Below are positions 1 through 8,210 of a stretch of 8,982 bases of DNA, one piece after another (the stretch's first letter is position 1; every line of letters starts with the position of its first letter). Source of the DNA: Quisquiliibacterium sp. (GTDB lineage: Bacteria; Pseudomonadota; Gammaproteobacteria; Burkholderiales; Burkholderiaceae_E); NCBI GenBank assembly GCA_023257915.1, contig JALRBB010000105.1, positions 1 to 8,982 on the forward strand, read 5' to 3'. The position numbers were made by a program, and so were the translations under genes. Under the pieces are notes generated by a model that saw only the letters and a program-made list of their open reading frames with translations, searched no databases and was not told the DNA's origin.

Positions 1-31
1 GGACGGGTTGTCTTGTGGATGACTGCCACAT

Positions 32-1210
32 TCAGAGCACTTCAAACACGCCAGCAGCGCCCATGCCGCCGCCTATGCACATGGTGACACAAACGCGCTT
101 AGCGCCCCGACGCTTGCCCTCAATCAGCGCATGACCGGTCAGACGCTGGCCGCTGACGCCATACGGATGGCCGACAGCGATCGCACCGCCGTTCACATTC
201 AGCCGATCATTCGGAATGCCCAGCCGGTCACGGCAATACAGCACTTGCACCGCGAAGGCCTCGTTGAGCTCCCACAGGTCAATGTCAGACACCTTCTTGC
301 CGGCGCGCTCGAGCAGTTTTGGCACCGCGTAGACCGGACCGATACCCATTTCATCCGGTTCGCATCCGGCTACTGCAAACCCCCGGAAGTAACCGAGCGG
401 CTTGAGCCCTCGCTTTTCTGCAAGGCTGGCTTCCATCACGACACAGGCTCCGGCGCCGTCGGAAAACTGGCTGGCGTTACCGGCAGAGATCACGCCGCCT
501 GGAATCGCCGAGCGGATCTGCGAGACGCCCTCAAGCGTGGTGTCCGCGCGGCGTCCTTCGTCATCGGAGAGTGTGACCTCTTTGCTGATGATCTGACCGG
601 TGTGACGATCCGCGACCGCGGTGCGCACATGGATCGGGACGATTTCATCCTTGAATTTGCCAGCCTCGGCGGCTGCACAGGCGCGCTGCTGGCTTTGCAC
701 ACCGAACTCGTCCTGACGTTCGCGCGAGATGCCATAACGCTTGGCGACCGTCTCGGCAGTTTGCAGCATCGGCCAGTAAATGGCCGGTACCCTCTCTTGC
801 AAGGCCTGATCGACGATCATGTGCATGTTCATCTCGTTTTGCACGCACGAGATCGATTCGACACCGCCGGCCACGAACACGTCGGCCTCGCCGGCGATGA
901 TCCGCTGGGCGGCCATCGCAATGGTCTGAAGGCCGGACGAGCAGAAACGGTTGACGGTGACGCCGGAGACCGTGATCGGGCAACCGGCAGCCAGCGCGAT
1001 CTGGCGCGCGATGTTCGAGCCGGTGGCTCCTTCGGGATTGGCGCAGCCCATGATCACGTCCTCGACCTCGCCGGGCTCGATGCCGGCGCGTTCGATTGCC
1101 GCGCGCACGACATGACCGCCCATCGTGGCACCGTGCGTCATGTTCAATGCACCCTTCCAGGACTTTGCCAGTCCGGTGCGGGCGGTGGAGACGATTACTG
1201 CTTCACGCAT
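32..1210 (-). CDS. Acetyl-CoA C-acyltransferase (thiolase, FadA-like)
   Basis: This cytoplasmic enzyme should perform the last step of beta-oxidation, cleaving 3-ketoacyl-CoA with CoA to acetyl-CoA and a shortened acyl-CoA. At 392 residues it has the usual thiolase length. The three catalytic landmarks are visible: nucleophilic Cys90 in [10 protein letters not shown], His348 in the GHPYGVSG motif, and Cys378 in the C-terminal CIGGGMG motif. The N-terminus [13 protein letters not shown] is typical of the family. ATG is chosen because GAGAGGAAG lies about 7 nt upstream. The gene starts 40 nt after the stop of the hydratase/dehydrogenase gene on the same strand, so the two are probably co-transcribed and supply consecutive steps. 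A biosynthetic acetoacetyl-CoA thiolase is the alternative, since motifs cannot separate the two, but the neighbour argues for degradation. Chain-length preference cannot be read from the sequence. Confidence 0.95.
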   Translation of the reverse strand: MREAVIVSTARTGLAKSWKGALNMTHGATMGGHVVRAAIERAGIEPGEVEDVIMGCANPEGATGSNIARQIALAAGCPITVSGVTVNRFCSSGLQTIAMAAQRIIAGEADVFVAGGVESISCVQNEMNMHMIVDQALQERVPAIYWPMLQTAETVAKRYGISRERQDEFGVQSQQRACAAAEAGKFKDEIVPIHVRTAVADRHTGQIISKEVTLSDDEGRRADTTLEGVSQIRSAIPGGVISAGNASQFSDGAGACVVMEASLAEKRGLKPLGYFRGFAVAGCEPDEMGIGPVYAVPKLLERAGKKVSDIDLWELNEAFAVQVLYCRDRLGIPNDRLNVNGGAIAVGHPYGVSGQRLTGHALIEGKRRGAKRVCVTMCIGGGMGAAGVFEVL

Positions 1211-1250
1211 GTCGACTTCCTCTCAAATGTTTTCAGTGAGTGCGGCTGGC

Positions 1251-3356
1251 TTAATCGTTGAAACCCTTGCCCTGCTCGAGCAGCTTGAGCAGCAGCGGAG
1301 CCGGGGTCCATGCGGACGGATCGCCGTTGGGGGTCTGCGCGGCGCGCGCGGCGAACTCGTTCATCCGGTTGACCATGTTGTACAGCCCGTACATGTCGGC
1401 GTACAGCATCGGCCCGCCCCGATGCAGCGGGAATCCGTAGCCGCTCAGGTAGATCATGTCGATGTCAGACGCGCGCATCGCGATGCCTTCCTCGAGGATC
1501 TTTGCCCCCTCGTTGACCAGCGCGAAGATCAGCCGATGCACGATCTCATCGTCGGTCAGTTTGCGCGGCGTGATGCCCAACTCCTTACGATGCGCGGCGA
1601 TCAGTTCGTCGACCACCGGGTCGGCAATTGCGTCTCGCTTGCCCGGCTCATAGCGATAAAAACCTGCGCCGGTTTTTTGCCCGAAGCGGCCAAGTTCACA
1701 GATCTTGTCGGCGATTTTCGGATATTTCATGTCCGGACGCTCGACGTAGCGGCGCTTGCGGATATACCAACCGACATCGTTGCCGGCCAGGTCGCTCATC
1801 CGGAACGGACCCATCGCAAAGCCAAGCTTCTCGATCGCGCGATCAACCTGCTGCGGGGTGGCGCCCTCCTCGAGCATATAGCCTGCCTGCCGGCTGTACT
1901 GCTCGATCATGCGGTTGCCGATGAAGCCGTCGCACACGCCGGACACCACGCCCAGCTTGCGGATGCGCGCGGCGAGCTTCATCGTTGTGGCCAGCACGTC
2001 TTTGGCGGTCTTGGCGCCACGCACGATCTCGAGCAGGCGCATCACGTTGGCGGGGCTAAAGAAGTGCGTACCGATGACGTCCTGCGGCCGCTTCGTGAAA
2101 GCCGCGATCTTGTCGACGTCCAGCGTTGAGGTGTTGGAGGCCAGAATCGCTCCGGCCTTCATCACCTCGTTGAGTTTCTTGAAAACAGTCTCCTTGACCG
2201 GCATATCCTCGAACACCGCTTCAATGACGATGTCGGCATTGCGAATATCGTCATACGACATCGTCGGGCGGATCAGCGCCATGCGCTTTTCGACATCCTC
2301 GGGCTTGATCCGGCCTTTTTTCGCGGTGTTTTCATAATTGCGTCGAATGATGCCGATGCCTCGATCGAGCGCCTCCTTGTTGGCTTCGAGCACCGTGACC
2401 GGAATTCCGGCATTGGCAAAATTCATTGCGATGCCGCCACCCATCGTGCCGGCACCGACCACCGCCGCGGTCTCGATCGGGCGCAGCGGGGTGTCGGCCG
2501 GTACGTCCGGAATCTTGGCAGCCGCGCGTTCGCCAAAGAACGCATGACGAAGCGCCCGCGATTCGGGAGTCTGGACAAGGTCGAGAAACCCCGCGCGCTC
2601 TGCCTTGATGCCCTCTTCAAATGGCATCGAAACCGAGGCGGCAACCGCCTCGACGCAACGCAAGGGTGCCGGAAAGTTGCGCGCGACCGCACGCACCGTA
2701 TTGCGGGCGAATTGCAGATAGCCCTGGGGATTCGGGTGCACCACCTTCAGATCACGCACCTTCGGAAGGCCAAGCTTGTCGGTCACAACCTTGCGGGCGA
2801 ATGCGATCGCAGCCGGCAAGACGTCGCCTTCGACAATCTCATCGAACAGCCGGGTGCCCTTGAATTTTTCAGACTTGACCGGCTCGCCGGTCACGATCAT
2901 GTTCAGCGCCATTTCCAGCGGGACCACCCGCGGCAGCCGCTGGGTGCCACCCGCCCCCGGAAGGATTCCCAGTTTGACTTCAGGCAACGCGATCTGCGCT
3001 CCGGTGGACGCAATCCTGAAGTGGCAGCCCAGCGCCAGTTCCAGTCCGCCGCCCATCGCCACCGAGTGCACCGCCGCGATCACCGGCTTGTTGGAAGCCT
3101 CGATCTCGCGAATCACGGTATGCAGGTTCGGTTCGGCCAGTGCCTTGGGGGTATTGAACTCACGGATGTCTGCTCCGCCCGAAAAGGCGCGTCCGGCGCC
3201 GGTGATCACAACGGCCTTGACGCTGTCATCGGCCTTCGCGCGCATCAGGCTCTCGACAATGCCCCGGCGCAGCTCAAAGCCCAGGCCGTTGACCGGAGGA
3301 TTGTCCATCGTGATGACGGCGACTTCGCCCTGTTGTTCGTATCGTGCTTGGCTCAC
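1251..3356 (-). CDS. Bifunctional enoyl-CoA hydratase / 3-hydroxyacyl-CoA dehydrogenase (FadJ-like fusion)
   Basis: A 701-residue fusion enzyme for the two middle steps of beta-oxidation: hydration of trans-2-enoyl-CoA, then NAD-dependent oxidation of the 3-hydroxyacyl-CoA. Residues about 1-190 form a crotonase domain with both catalytic glutamates, Glu106 in GGGLEL and Glu126 in LPEVKLGILPGAGGTQRL. Residues about 295-475 are the Rossmann dehydrogenase domain with GAGTMGGG at 301-308, Ser407-Asn408 in ASNTST, and the catalytic His431/Glu443 pair in THFFSPANVMRLLE. Two C-terminal dehydrogenase repeats follow (about 477-570 and 600-690, the second with GYGFPLHRGGPM). The domain order matches FadB/FadJ and peroxisomal bifunctional enzymes. 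The start is GTG, supported by AGAGGC about 7 nt upstream and by the natural N-terminus of the crotonase domain. It is the first gene of a unit with the downstream thiolase. Its promoter must lie within about 105 bp because a terminator of the efflux operon lies upstream. No convincing promoter hexamers were found there. Confidence 0.96.
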   Translation of the reverse strand: MSQARYEQQGEVAVITMDNPPVNGLGFELRRGIVESLMRAKADDSVKAVVITGAGRAFSGGADIREFNTPKALAEPNLHTVIREIEASNKPVIAAVHSVAMGGGLELALGCHFRIASTGAQIALPEVKLGILPGAGGTQRLPRVVPLEMALNMIVTGEPVKSEKFKGTRLFDEIVEGDVLPAAIAFARKVVTDKLGLPKVRDLKVVHPNPQGYLQFARNTVRAVARNFPAPLRCVEAVAASVSMPFEEGIKAERAGFLDLVQTPESRALRHAFFGERAAAKIPDVPADTPLRPIETAAVVGAGTMGGGIAMNFANAGIPVTVLEANKEALDRGIGIIRRNYENTAKKGRIKPEDVEKRMALIRPTMSYDDIRNADIVIEAVFEDMPVKETVFKKLNEVMKAGAILASNTSTLDVDKIAAFTKRPQDVIGTHFFSPANVMRLLEIVRGAKTAKDVLATTMKLAARIRKLGVVSGVCDGFIGNRMIEQYSRQAGYMLEEGATPQQVDRAIEKLGFAMGPFRMSDLAGNDVGWYIRKRRYVERPDMKYPKIADKICELGRFGQKTGAGFYRYEPGKRDAIADPVVDELIAAHRKELGITPRKLTDDEIVHRLIFALVNEGAKILEEGIAMRASDIDMIYLSGYGFPLHRGGPMLYADMYGLYNMVNRMNEFAARAAQTPNGDPSAWTPAPLLLKLLEQGKGFND

Positions 3357-3439
3357 TTGTTCTGCCTCTGGAAAACGCAGGATCGTGCGATGTTGAAGAA
3401 CTGAGCAGTCAGGCTGCCCAACGGGCTATGTTACCGCGG

Positions 3440-3540
3440 CTGCGATGGCCGAGTCGAAACGAAAAAACCCGTCCCCAGAGCCTGCAAGCGAGGCCCCGAT
3501 AGGACGGGCACAAGGTCGCACCATGCGCCTGCGATGGCCG
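3440..3540. repeat. Two direct copies of a 12-bp repeat flanking the terminator
   Basis: CTGCGATGGCCG occurs at 3440-3451 and again at 3529-3540, and each copy is followed a little later by GTCGAAA (3453-3459 and 3554-3560). The right copy is one arm of the hairpin at 3532-3551. The left copy could compete for the same partner arm in the transcript. It looks like a small local duplication around the terminator. No function is claimed. Confidence 0.5.
3462..3509 (-). terminator. Rho-independent terminator of the efflux operon
   Basis: Read on the minus strand, CCCGTCC (3508-3502) pairs perfectly with GGACGGG (3474-3468), which is followed at once by six T residues (3467-3462). The 27-nt loop contains a smaller GCCT/AGGC hairpin, giving a branched stem. 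A G-T wobble at the base can extend the stem to 8 bp. It begins about 54 nt after the stop codon of the DUF2892 gene and should end the adaptor-pump-DUF2892 transcript before the beta-oxidation genes. Confidence 0.75.
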
Positions 3541-3551
3541 GCGGGCCATCG
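3532..3551 (-). other. Perfect 8-bp hairpin just after the DUF2892 stop
   Basis: CGATGGCC and GGCCATCG form an 8-bp stem with a 4-nt loop, starting 11 nt beyond the stop codon of the DUF2892 gene. There is no T tract after it on the minus strand, so it is unlikely to terminate by itself. It may protect the 3' end of the transcript or assist the terminator at 3462-3509. Confidence 0.5.
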
Positions 3552-3562
3552 GCGTCGAAATC

Positions 3563-3772
3563 TCAGGAGCCGGCGTTCATCCCGAGCCTGCGCATGATGA
3601 TCTCGAGCGGACAGAACTTCGTGATGCCACTCTGGAACAGATTCAGGCCGACGAAGGCGGTGAACCAGAGCCAGTATTTGCTCACGAAGATCGGACTGTC
3701 GGGAAGACCGAGGCCTAGCGACAACAGAATCATCAGGCCGGCGAATACGCGAACGAAAGACCAGGATGTCAT
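3563..3772 (-). CDS. DUF2892 (YgaP-type) small inner-membrane protein
   Basis: A 69-residue protein with two hydrophobic helices, about residues 8-23 and 34-50, followed by ITKFCPLEIIMRRLG. The GxxxFCPL signature with Cys54, together with size and helix layout, matches the DUF2892 family, which also forms the membrane part of E. coli YgaP, a rhodanese-linked protein. There is no rhodanese domain here. ATG is supported by AAAGGAG about 8 nt upstream. It begins 14 nt after the RND pump stop and is clearly the last gene of that operon, with hairpins following. Its job is unknown. Co-transcription suggests a membrane partner of the pump or a sulfur-related accessory protein, both inferences. The YgaP link rests on family knowledge, not on anything catalytic seen here. 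Confidence 0.88.
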   Translation of the reverse strand: MTSWSFVRVFAGLMILLSLGLGLPDSPIFVSKYWLWFTAFVGLNLFQSGITKFCPLEIIMRRLGMNAGS

Positions 3773-3786
3773 GACGGGTGCTCCTT

Positions 3787-6700
3787 TCAGAGGGTGGGTG
3801 AGGCAGCCTGCGGGCCGCCGGGAGGAAGGTCGGATTCGTACTTGTGGCGATAGGCCACATAAAACAGCAAGGGAATGACGACCAGCGTCAACAGGGTCGA
3901 CACCGCAATGCCGAACAGAAGCGAAATCGCCAGGCCGTTGAAGATCGGATCATCGAGAATGAAGAGCGCGCCAAGCATCGCCGCGACAGCGGTCAGCACG
4001 ATCGGTTGCGCGCGTACCGCAGCTGATTCGATCACCGCCTGGGCAAACTGCGCACCCTCGGCGAGTCGCAGATGGATGAAATCCACCAGCAAAATCGAAT
4101 TGCGCACAATGATTCCTGCCAGCGCAATCATGCCGATCATTGAGGTGGCAGTGAACTGTGCGCCGAGCAGTGCGTGCCCCGGCAGGATGCCGATGATGGT
4201 GAGTGGGATCGGCGCCATGATCACCAGCGGCGTCAGGTACGAGCCGAATTGCGCGACCACCAGCAGGTAAATCAGGACCAGGCCAACCGCATAGGCTGCC
4301 CCCATGTCACGGAAGGTTTCGTAGGTGATCTGCCATTCGCCATCCCACTTGATCGCACCGCTGCGGTACGGATCCGCCGGAGTCGAGATGAAATATTCAT
4401 CGACCGGCACGCCTCCGGGTCCGACGATCTTGCCGATCGCATCGCGCATGGTGAACATCGCATACAGCGGGGAATCGTTGCGGCCGGCAGCATCGCCCAT
4501 GACGAATTCCACTGGCAGCAAGTCCTTGCGGTAGCGTGGTTTGTCCCGCTCGGAAGGCTCCACACGAACGAACTCACGTAACTGTGCGGTGCGGCCGTCG
4601 CCAGTGCGCACCGGCAGCTTGAGCATCGTGTCGAGTTCCGAGATGTCGGCATCCGACAGACGCAGCTGCACCGGTGCCGGATATTTGCTTGCATCACGCA
4701 GGTAGGTGACATCTTCCCCGCTCAATGACAGTGAGAGGCTTTCGACGATCTGCTGCTGCGAGACTCCGGCCTGTGCGGCCTTGCGCCGATCGATGATCAC
4801 CCGGGCCTTTGGCGCAACCGCGATCAGGGTGTCGTTGGTGTCAACGACCCCGGGGGTGCGATCGAAGATCTCGCGCAGCTGGCTGGTGAGTTTTTCGCGC
4901 GAAGCCGGATCCGGTCCATAGACCTCAGCGACGATCGGAGACATCACCGGCGGCCCTGGCGGGACTTCGACGACCTTGACTGAGGCTTGATGGCGACGCC
5001 CGATCTCGGCCAGCGCCGGCCTGACCCGTTGTGCAATGTCATGGCTCTTGGCTGTTCGCTGGTCCTTGTGAACCAGGTTCACCTGCAGATCCCCCATCTC
5101 GGGGTTCGAGCGCATGTAGTACTGCCGTACCAGGCCGTTGAAGTTGATTGGCGCCGCCGTGCCGGCAAACGACTGAATGCTTTCGACCTCTGGCTCGCGG
5201 GCCAACTGCTGCGCCAGGTCGCCCAGCACCGCTGCGGTTTTCTCCACCGGCGTTCCGACCGGCATATCGAGCACCACCTGAAACTCCGACTTGTTGTCGA
5301 AGGGCAGCATTTTGAGTACGACCAGTTGCATCACCGGCAGTGACACCGAACCCATGATCAGCAGCAGCACCGCGAGCCATAACAACAGACGGTTGCGTGC
5401 GCCACGCATGCGGTCAAGCAGCGGGCTGAAAATTGCCTGAGCCAGTGGCATCAGCCTTTCCGACAACCCGCCGTGCTTGGCGTTCGGATCATGCTTGCCG
5501 AGCCAGCCTGAGGCCATCCAGGGGGTGACAACGAATGCGATCGCCAGTGACAACAGCATCCCCAGACTCGCATTGATCGGAATCGGCGCCATGTAGGGGC
5601 CCATCAGTCCGCTGACAAAGGCCATCGGCAGCAGCGCTGCGATCACGGTCAGTGTTGCCAGGATCGTCGGACCGCCGACTTCATCGACCGCCCGCGGAAT
5701 CAGCGCGGACAATGGGGTGTCAGGCTCAAGGGCGCGATGTCTGTGGATGTTCTCGACGACGACGATCGCATCATCGACCAGGATTCCTATTGAGAAGATC
5801 AGCGCGAACAGCGACACCCGATTCAAGGTAAAACCCCAGGCCCAGGACGCAAACAAGGTTGCCGTCAGGGTGAGGATTACCGCCAGGCCGACGATGATCG
5901 CCTCGCGCCGACCGAGCGCGAAGAACACCAATGCGACGACTGATGCGGTCGCGAACGCGAGCTTCTTAATCAGTGTGGCGGCTTTCTCGCCGGCAGTGGT
6001 GCCGTAATCGCGGGTGACCATGACGTCGACATCGGCTGGAACGACCGTGTTGCGCAGCATTTCGACCCGTTCGATGACCTGATGCGCGACATTGACGGCG
6101 TTTTGCCCGGGTTTTTTCGTGATCGACAGGACCACCGCCGGCGTGCTCGCAAGCTGTCGCGTGGCGTCTGGCCCCTGAATGATCTGGCCATGCATGACAT
6201 GACGCCGGGCACTCGGCTGACTGTCGGTGACTGTTGCCAGGTCGCGCAGATAGATTGGCTTGCCGCCACGAACCGTCACGACCAGGTCTGCAACGTCGCG
6301 TGCGCTGACCAGGAACTTGCCGGCCTGAATCTCGATACTGGTGTTTCCGCGGATTGAGTCCCCCAACGGCTGTCCGACATTGGCGGCCGCCAGCACGCCG
6401 CGCAGCTCCGGAAGTGTCATCGCGTAGGAATTGAGCTTGGCGATGTCGGGCTCCACCCGGATTGCCCTGCCCGGTCCGCCAATTGAGATCACCTCGCGCA
6501 CGCCGGCGACCCGCTTGAGTTCGATCTCCATCGCATGTGCGACCCGTTCGAGGTCAGCGGCGCCGCTATGCTCGCGCCGGCCTGCCAGCGTCAGCGTGAC
6601 GATCGGCACGTCGTCGATGCCCTTGGGCTTGACCACCGGTTGCATCACCCCCAGTCCGCGAGGCAACCAGTCGGAATTGGCCTGCAGCACATCATGCAGA

Positions 6701-7071
6701 CGAACGATCGCCTCGGAGCGCGGCACCCCGACCTTGAACTGAACAGTGATCAGCGCGACACCAGGCCGTGAAACCGAGTAGGTATGTTCGATGCCGGCGA
6801 TCTGCGCGAGAACCTGTTCCGCGGGCAGCGCGACGCTGGCTTCCACATCTGCAACCGAGGCGCCGGGGAAGCCGATAATCACATTGGCCATCGTCACATC
6901 GATCTGTGGCTCTTCCTCGCGTGGTGTGACAAAGACTGCGAACAGCCCGATCAGCAGCGCAACAAGCGCCAGCAATGGCGTGATTTGCGCATTCTGAAAG
7001 TAGCCGGAGATGCGGCCCGAGACACCGAGCCGTCCGCCCTTGCGCTGCTGAGGGTCGCCCTGCGCGTTCAT
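3787..7071 (-). CDS. RND-family efflux pump, inner-membrane permease subunit
   Basis: A 1094-residue proton-driven RND transporter, slightly longer than AcrB. TM1 is at about 31-49, a first periplasmic porter region covers 50-365, TM2-TM6 lie at 366-517, TM7 at about 561-579, a second porter region up to about 920, and TM8-TM12 at about 926-1075. The TM4 relay pair Asp433-Asp434 is present in GILVDDAIVVVENI, as in hydrophobe/drug exporters and unlike the heavy-metal (CzcA) class. In TM10 the position of the AcrB relay Lys940 is Arg990 (LAGIIVRNSILLVDF). After TM1 comes TPREEEPQI (49-57), which I believe marks a distinct RND clade. Its ATG overlaps the adaptor stop as ATGA, with AGGAG about 9 nt upstream. 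It should work with that adaptor and an outer-membrane channel encoded elsewhere. The substrate cannot be deduced. Confidence 0.95.
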   Translation of the reverse strand: MNAQGDPQQRKGGRLGVSGRISGYFQNAQITPLLALVALLIGLFAVFVTPREEEPQIDVTMANVIIGFPGASVADVEASVALPAEQVLAQIAGIEHTYSVSRPGVALITVQFKVGVPRSEAIVRLHDVLQANSDWLPRGLGVMQPVVKPKGIDDVPIVTLTLAGRREHSGAADLERVAHAMEIELKRVAGVREVISIGGPGRAIRVEPDIAKLNSYAMTLPELRGVLAAANVGQPLGDSIRGNTSIEIQAGKFLVSARDVADLVVTVRGGKPIYLRDLATVTDSQPSARRHVMHGQIIQGPDATRQLASTPAVVLSITKKPGQNAVNVAHQVIERVEMLRNTVVPADVDVMVTRDYGTTAGEKAATLIKKLAFATASVVALVFFALGRREAIIVGLAVILTLTATLFASWAWGFTLNRVSLFALIFSIGILVDDAIVVVENIHRHRALEPDTPLSALIPRAVDEVGGPTILATLTVIAALLPMAFVSGLMGPYMAPIPINASLGMLLSLAIAFVVTPWMASGWLGKHDPNAKHGGLSERLMPLAQAIFSPLLDRMRGARNRLLLWLAVLLLIMGSVSLPVMQLVVLKMLPFDNKSEFQVVLDMPVGTPVEKTAAVLGDLAQQLAREPEVESIQSFAGTAAPINFNGLVRQYYMRSNPEMGDLQVNLVHKDQRTAKSHDIAQRVRPALAEIGRRHQASVKVVEVPPGPPVMSPIVAEVYGPDPASREKLTSQLREIFDRTPGVVDTNDTLIAVAPKARVIIDRRKAAQAGVSQQQIVESLSLSLSGEDVTYLRDASKYPAPVQLRLSDADISELDTMLKLPVRTGDGRTAQLREFVRVEPSERDKPRYRKDLLPVEFVMGDAAGRNDSPLYAMFTMRDAIGKIVGPGGVPVDEYFISTPADPYRSGAIKWDGEWQITYETFRDMGAAYAVGLVLIYLLVVAQFGSYLTPLVIMAPIPLTIIGILPGHALLGAQFTATSMIGMIALAGIIVRNSILLVDFIHLRLAEGAQFAQAVIESAAVRAQPIVLTAVAAMLGALFILDDPIFNGLAISLLFGIAVSTLLTLVVIPLLFYVAYRHKYESDLPPGGPQAASPTL

Positions 7072-8135
7072 CGGTTGATGACTCCTGCGACCCGGGCCGC
7101 TGCGACCGGATCGATCGCGACCTTTTCGCCAGCGGCTAGCCCGGCCAGGATTTCGATGTCCTCGCCGGTGCGACGTCCGACACGTACCTGACGCAGAAGC
7201 ACACCCGATTCTGCAACGACATAGACTGCACGCAGATCTCCGCGCGCAACGAGGGCTGAGGCAGGCACGACGAGGCGCTGTGCGCTCCCCGCCTCAGGCT
7301 GCAAGGGCAGCCTGATCCGGGCAAACATGCCGGGATGCAAGTCGCCAAGATCACGCGGCAGATCGATCCGCACGAGTTGGGTGTGACTGACCGGATCCGC
7401 CGCCGAGACGACAACGATTTTCCCTGGCTTTGGGCTACGCAGCGCCGGACTGGCATCCGGGATTTCGATCGTGGCCTTTCCATCGAGAAGCAGCCGTGTG
7501 GCGATTGCTGCCGGCACGTTCATCGCCACCCGCAGGGCTGACGGATCATGCAACTGAATCAGCGGCTTGCCCGGCATGGCGGTGTCGCCGACCTCGGTCA
7601 AGGTTGCGGTGACGATCGCATCAAAGGGTGCGGACAGAGTGTGCCATTCGGTCTGCGTTGCTGCACCCGCGGTTTGCGCACTCAAGGCGCGAACGGTCTC
7701 GTTCGCCGCCTTGAAATCGGCTTCGACCTTGTCAAGGTTCGCCGAACTCATGTAGTTCTGTGCGACCAGTTGGCGGGTGCGTTCGAGATTCTTTTGCGCC
7801 GCGACAAGCTGAGCCCTTGCTGCGGCCAGCTGCGCAGCCGAGGCAGCCTGGCTTTGCTGGGCGGCGCGAGGGTCGATCTGAACCAGCATCTGACCCGATT
7901 TGACCCTGTCACCGGCGCGCACCGCGCGTGCCAGAACCTTGCCGGCAACCTGTGCTGCCACCGTGGTTTCGCGAATCGCCTCGAGTTGACCGTCGGCCTG
8001 GTAATAGCCGTTAGCGCTTTCCAGTCCGACGCTTGCTGTGGCCAGCTGTGCCCGCGACTCAGCGTTTGCTGCGGCGCCGGCACATAAGACAGCGGCGGCT
8101 AGCAAGCCCGCGAACCAGGTCTTGTTCGAATGCAT
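7068..8135 (-). CDS. RND efflux periplasmic adaptor (membrane fusion protein)
   Basis: A 355-residue adaptor that should bridge the RND pump to an outer-membrane channel. Residues 1-25 look like a Sec signal peptide with cleavage after AANA. Cys18 lies in VLC, a poor lipobox, so a lipid anchor is unlikely. Lipoyl halves are at about 57-90 and 165-195, with the typical VAGKVLARAVRAGDRVKSGQ pattern. An Ala/Gln-rich helical hairpin of roughly 30 residues per arm (92-160) separates them. A beta-barrel region follows (about 205-280), then the membrane-proximal domain (about 285-350) containing VVPASALV. ATG is preceded by AAGGA at about 10 nt. It is the first gene of the efflux operon and is divergent from the ArsR gene, with the control region at 8211-8262 between them. 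It overlaps the pump gene by 4 nt, indicating translational coupling. Confidence 0.94.
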   Translation of the reverse strand: MHSNKTWFAGLLAAAVLCAGAAANAESRAQLATASVGLESANGYYQADGQLEAIRETTVAAQVAGKVLARAVRAGDRVKSGQMLVQIDPRAAQQSQAASAAQLAAARAQLVAAQKNLERTRQLVAQNYMSSANLDKVEADFKAANETVRALSAQTAGAATQTEWHTLSAPFDAIVTATLTEVGDTAMPGKPLIQLHDPSALRVAMNVPAAIATRLLLDGKATIEIPDASPALRSPKPGKIVVVSAADPVSHTQLVRIDLPRDLGDLHPGMFARIRLPLQPEAGSAQRLVVPASALVARGDLRAVYVVAESGVLLRQVRVGRRTGEDIEILAGLAAGEKVAIDPVAAARVAGVINR

Positions 8136-8187
8136 CGTGTGTCGTTCCTTGCGATCAGCGCCTGTTGAGCCGGGTCGGCCAGCGCAA

Positions 8188-8200
8188 CTGCAGAGTGCAG
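8188..8200. other. Small inverted repeat in the efflux-operon leader
   Basis: CTGCA and TGCAG flank a 3-nt centre, close to the predicted transcription start of the efflux operon (about 8204). It could be a weak leader hairpin or a secondary protein-binding site. With only 5 bp per arm, chance is a fair explanation. Confidence 0.25.
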
Positions 8201-8210
8201 CAATACCTTA

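Noticed and set aside
131..1261. Long plus-strand open frame (376 residues) opposite the thiolase gene
   Set aside because: It is antisense to a gene with all thiolase catalytic motifs. The translation is rich in Arg, His, Asp and Ala with no recognisable domain, as expected from high third-position GC.
1125..2129. Plus-strand open frame of 334 residues, with a similar one at 2544-3404, opposite the hydratase/dehydrogenase gene
   Set aside because: The opposite strand encodes an intact, motif-complete enzyme. These frames have no ribosome site, domain or plausible composition.
3401..3412. Possible operator CTGAGCAGTCAG upstream of the beta-oxidation genes
   Set aside because: Only 4 of 6 positions pair, and it does not resemble the FadR or PsrA sites I know. 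No promoter hexamers at proper spacing surround it.
3426..3860. Minus-strand open frame of 144 residues overlapping the DUF2892 gene and the pump end
   Set aside because: It runs through the terminator and the ribosome site of the DUF2892 gene in another frame, and its Arg/Pro/His-rich sequence resembles no protein family.
3787..7071. Heavy-metal RND (CzcA-type) assignment suggested by the neighbouring ArsR gene
   Set aside because: TM4 contains the Asp-Asp pair of drug/hydrophobe exporters, not the CzcA-type pattern, and the regulator lacks the classical metal-binding motifs. ArsR proximity alone is not evidence for metals.
8079..8084. Lipoprotein signal at Cys18 of the adaptor
   Set aside because: The residue before Cys is Leu and the -3 residue is Ala, a poor lipobox. 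A normal signal-peptidase site (AANA) lies just downstream.
7548..8087. Plus-strand open frame of 179 residues opposite the adaptor gene
   Set aside because: It is antisense to a clear membrane fusion protein with signal peptide and lipoyl motifs. Its composition is that of a shadow frame.
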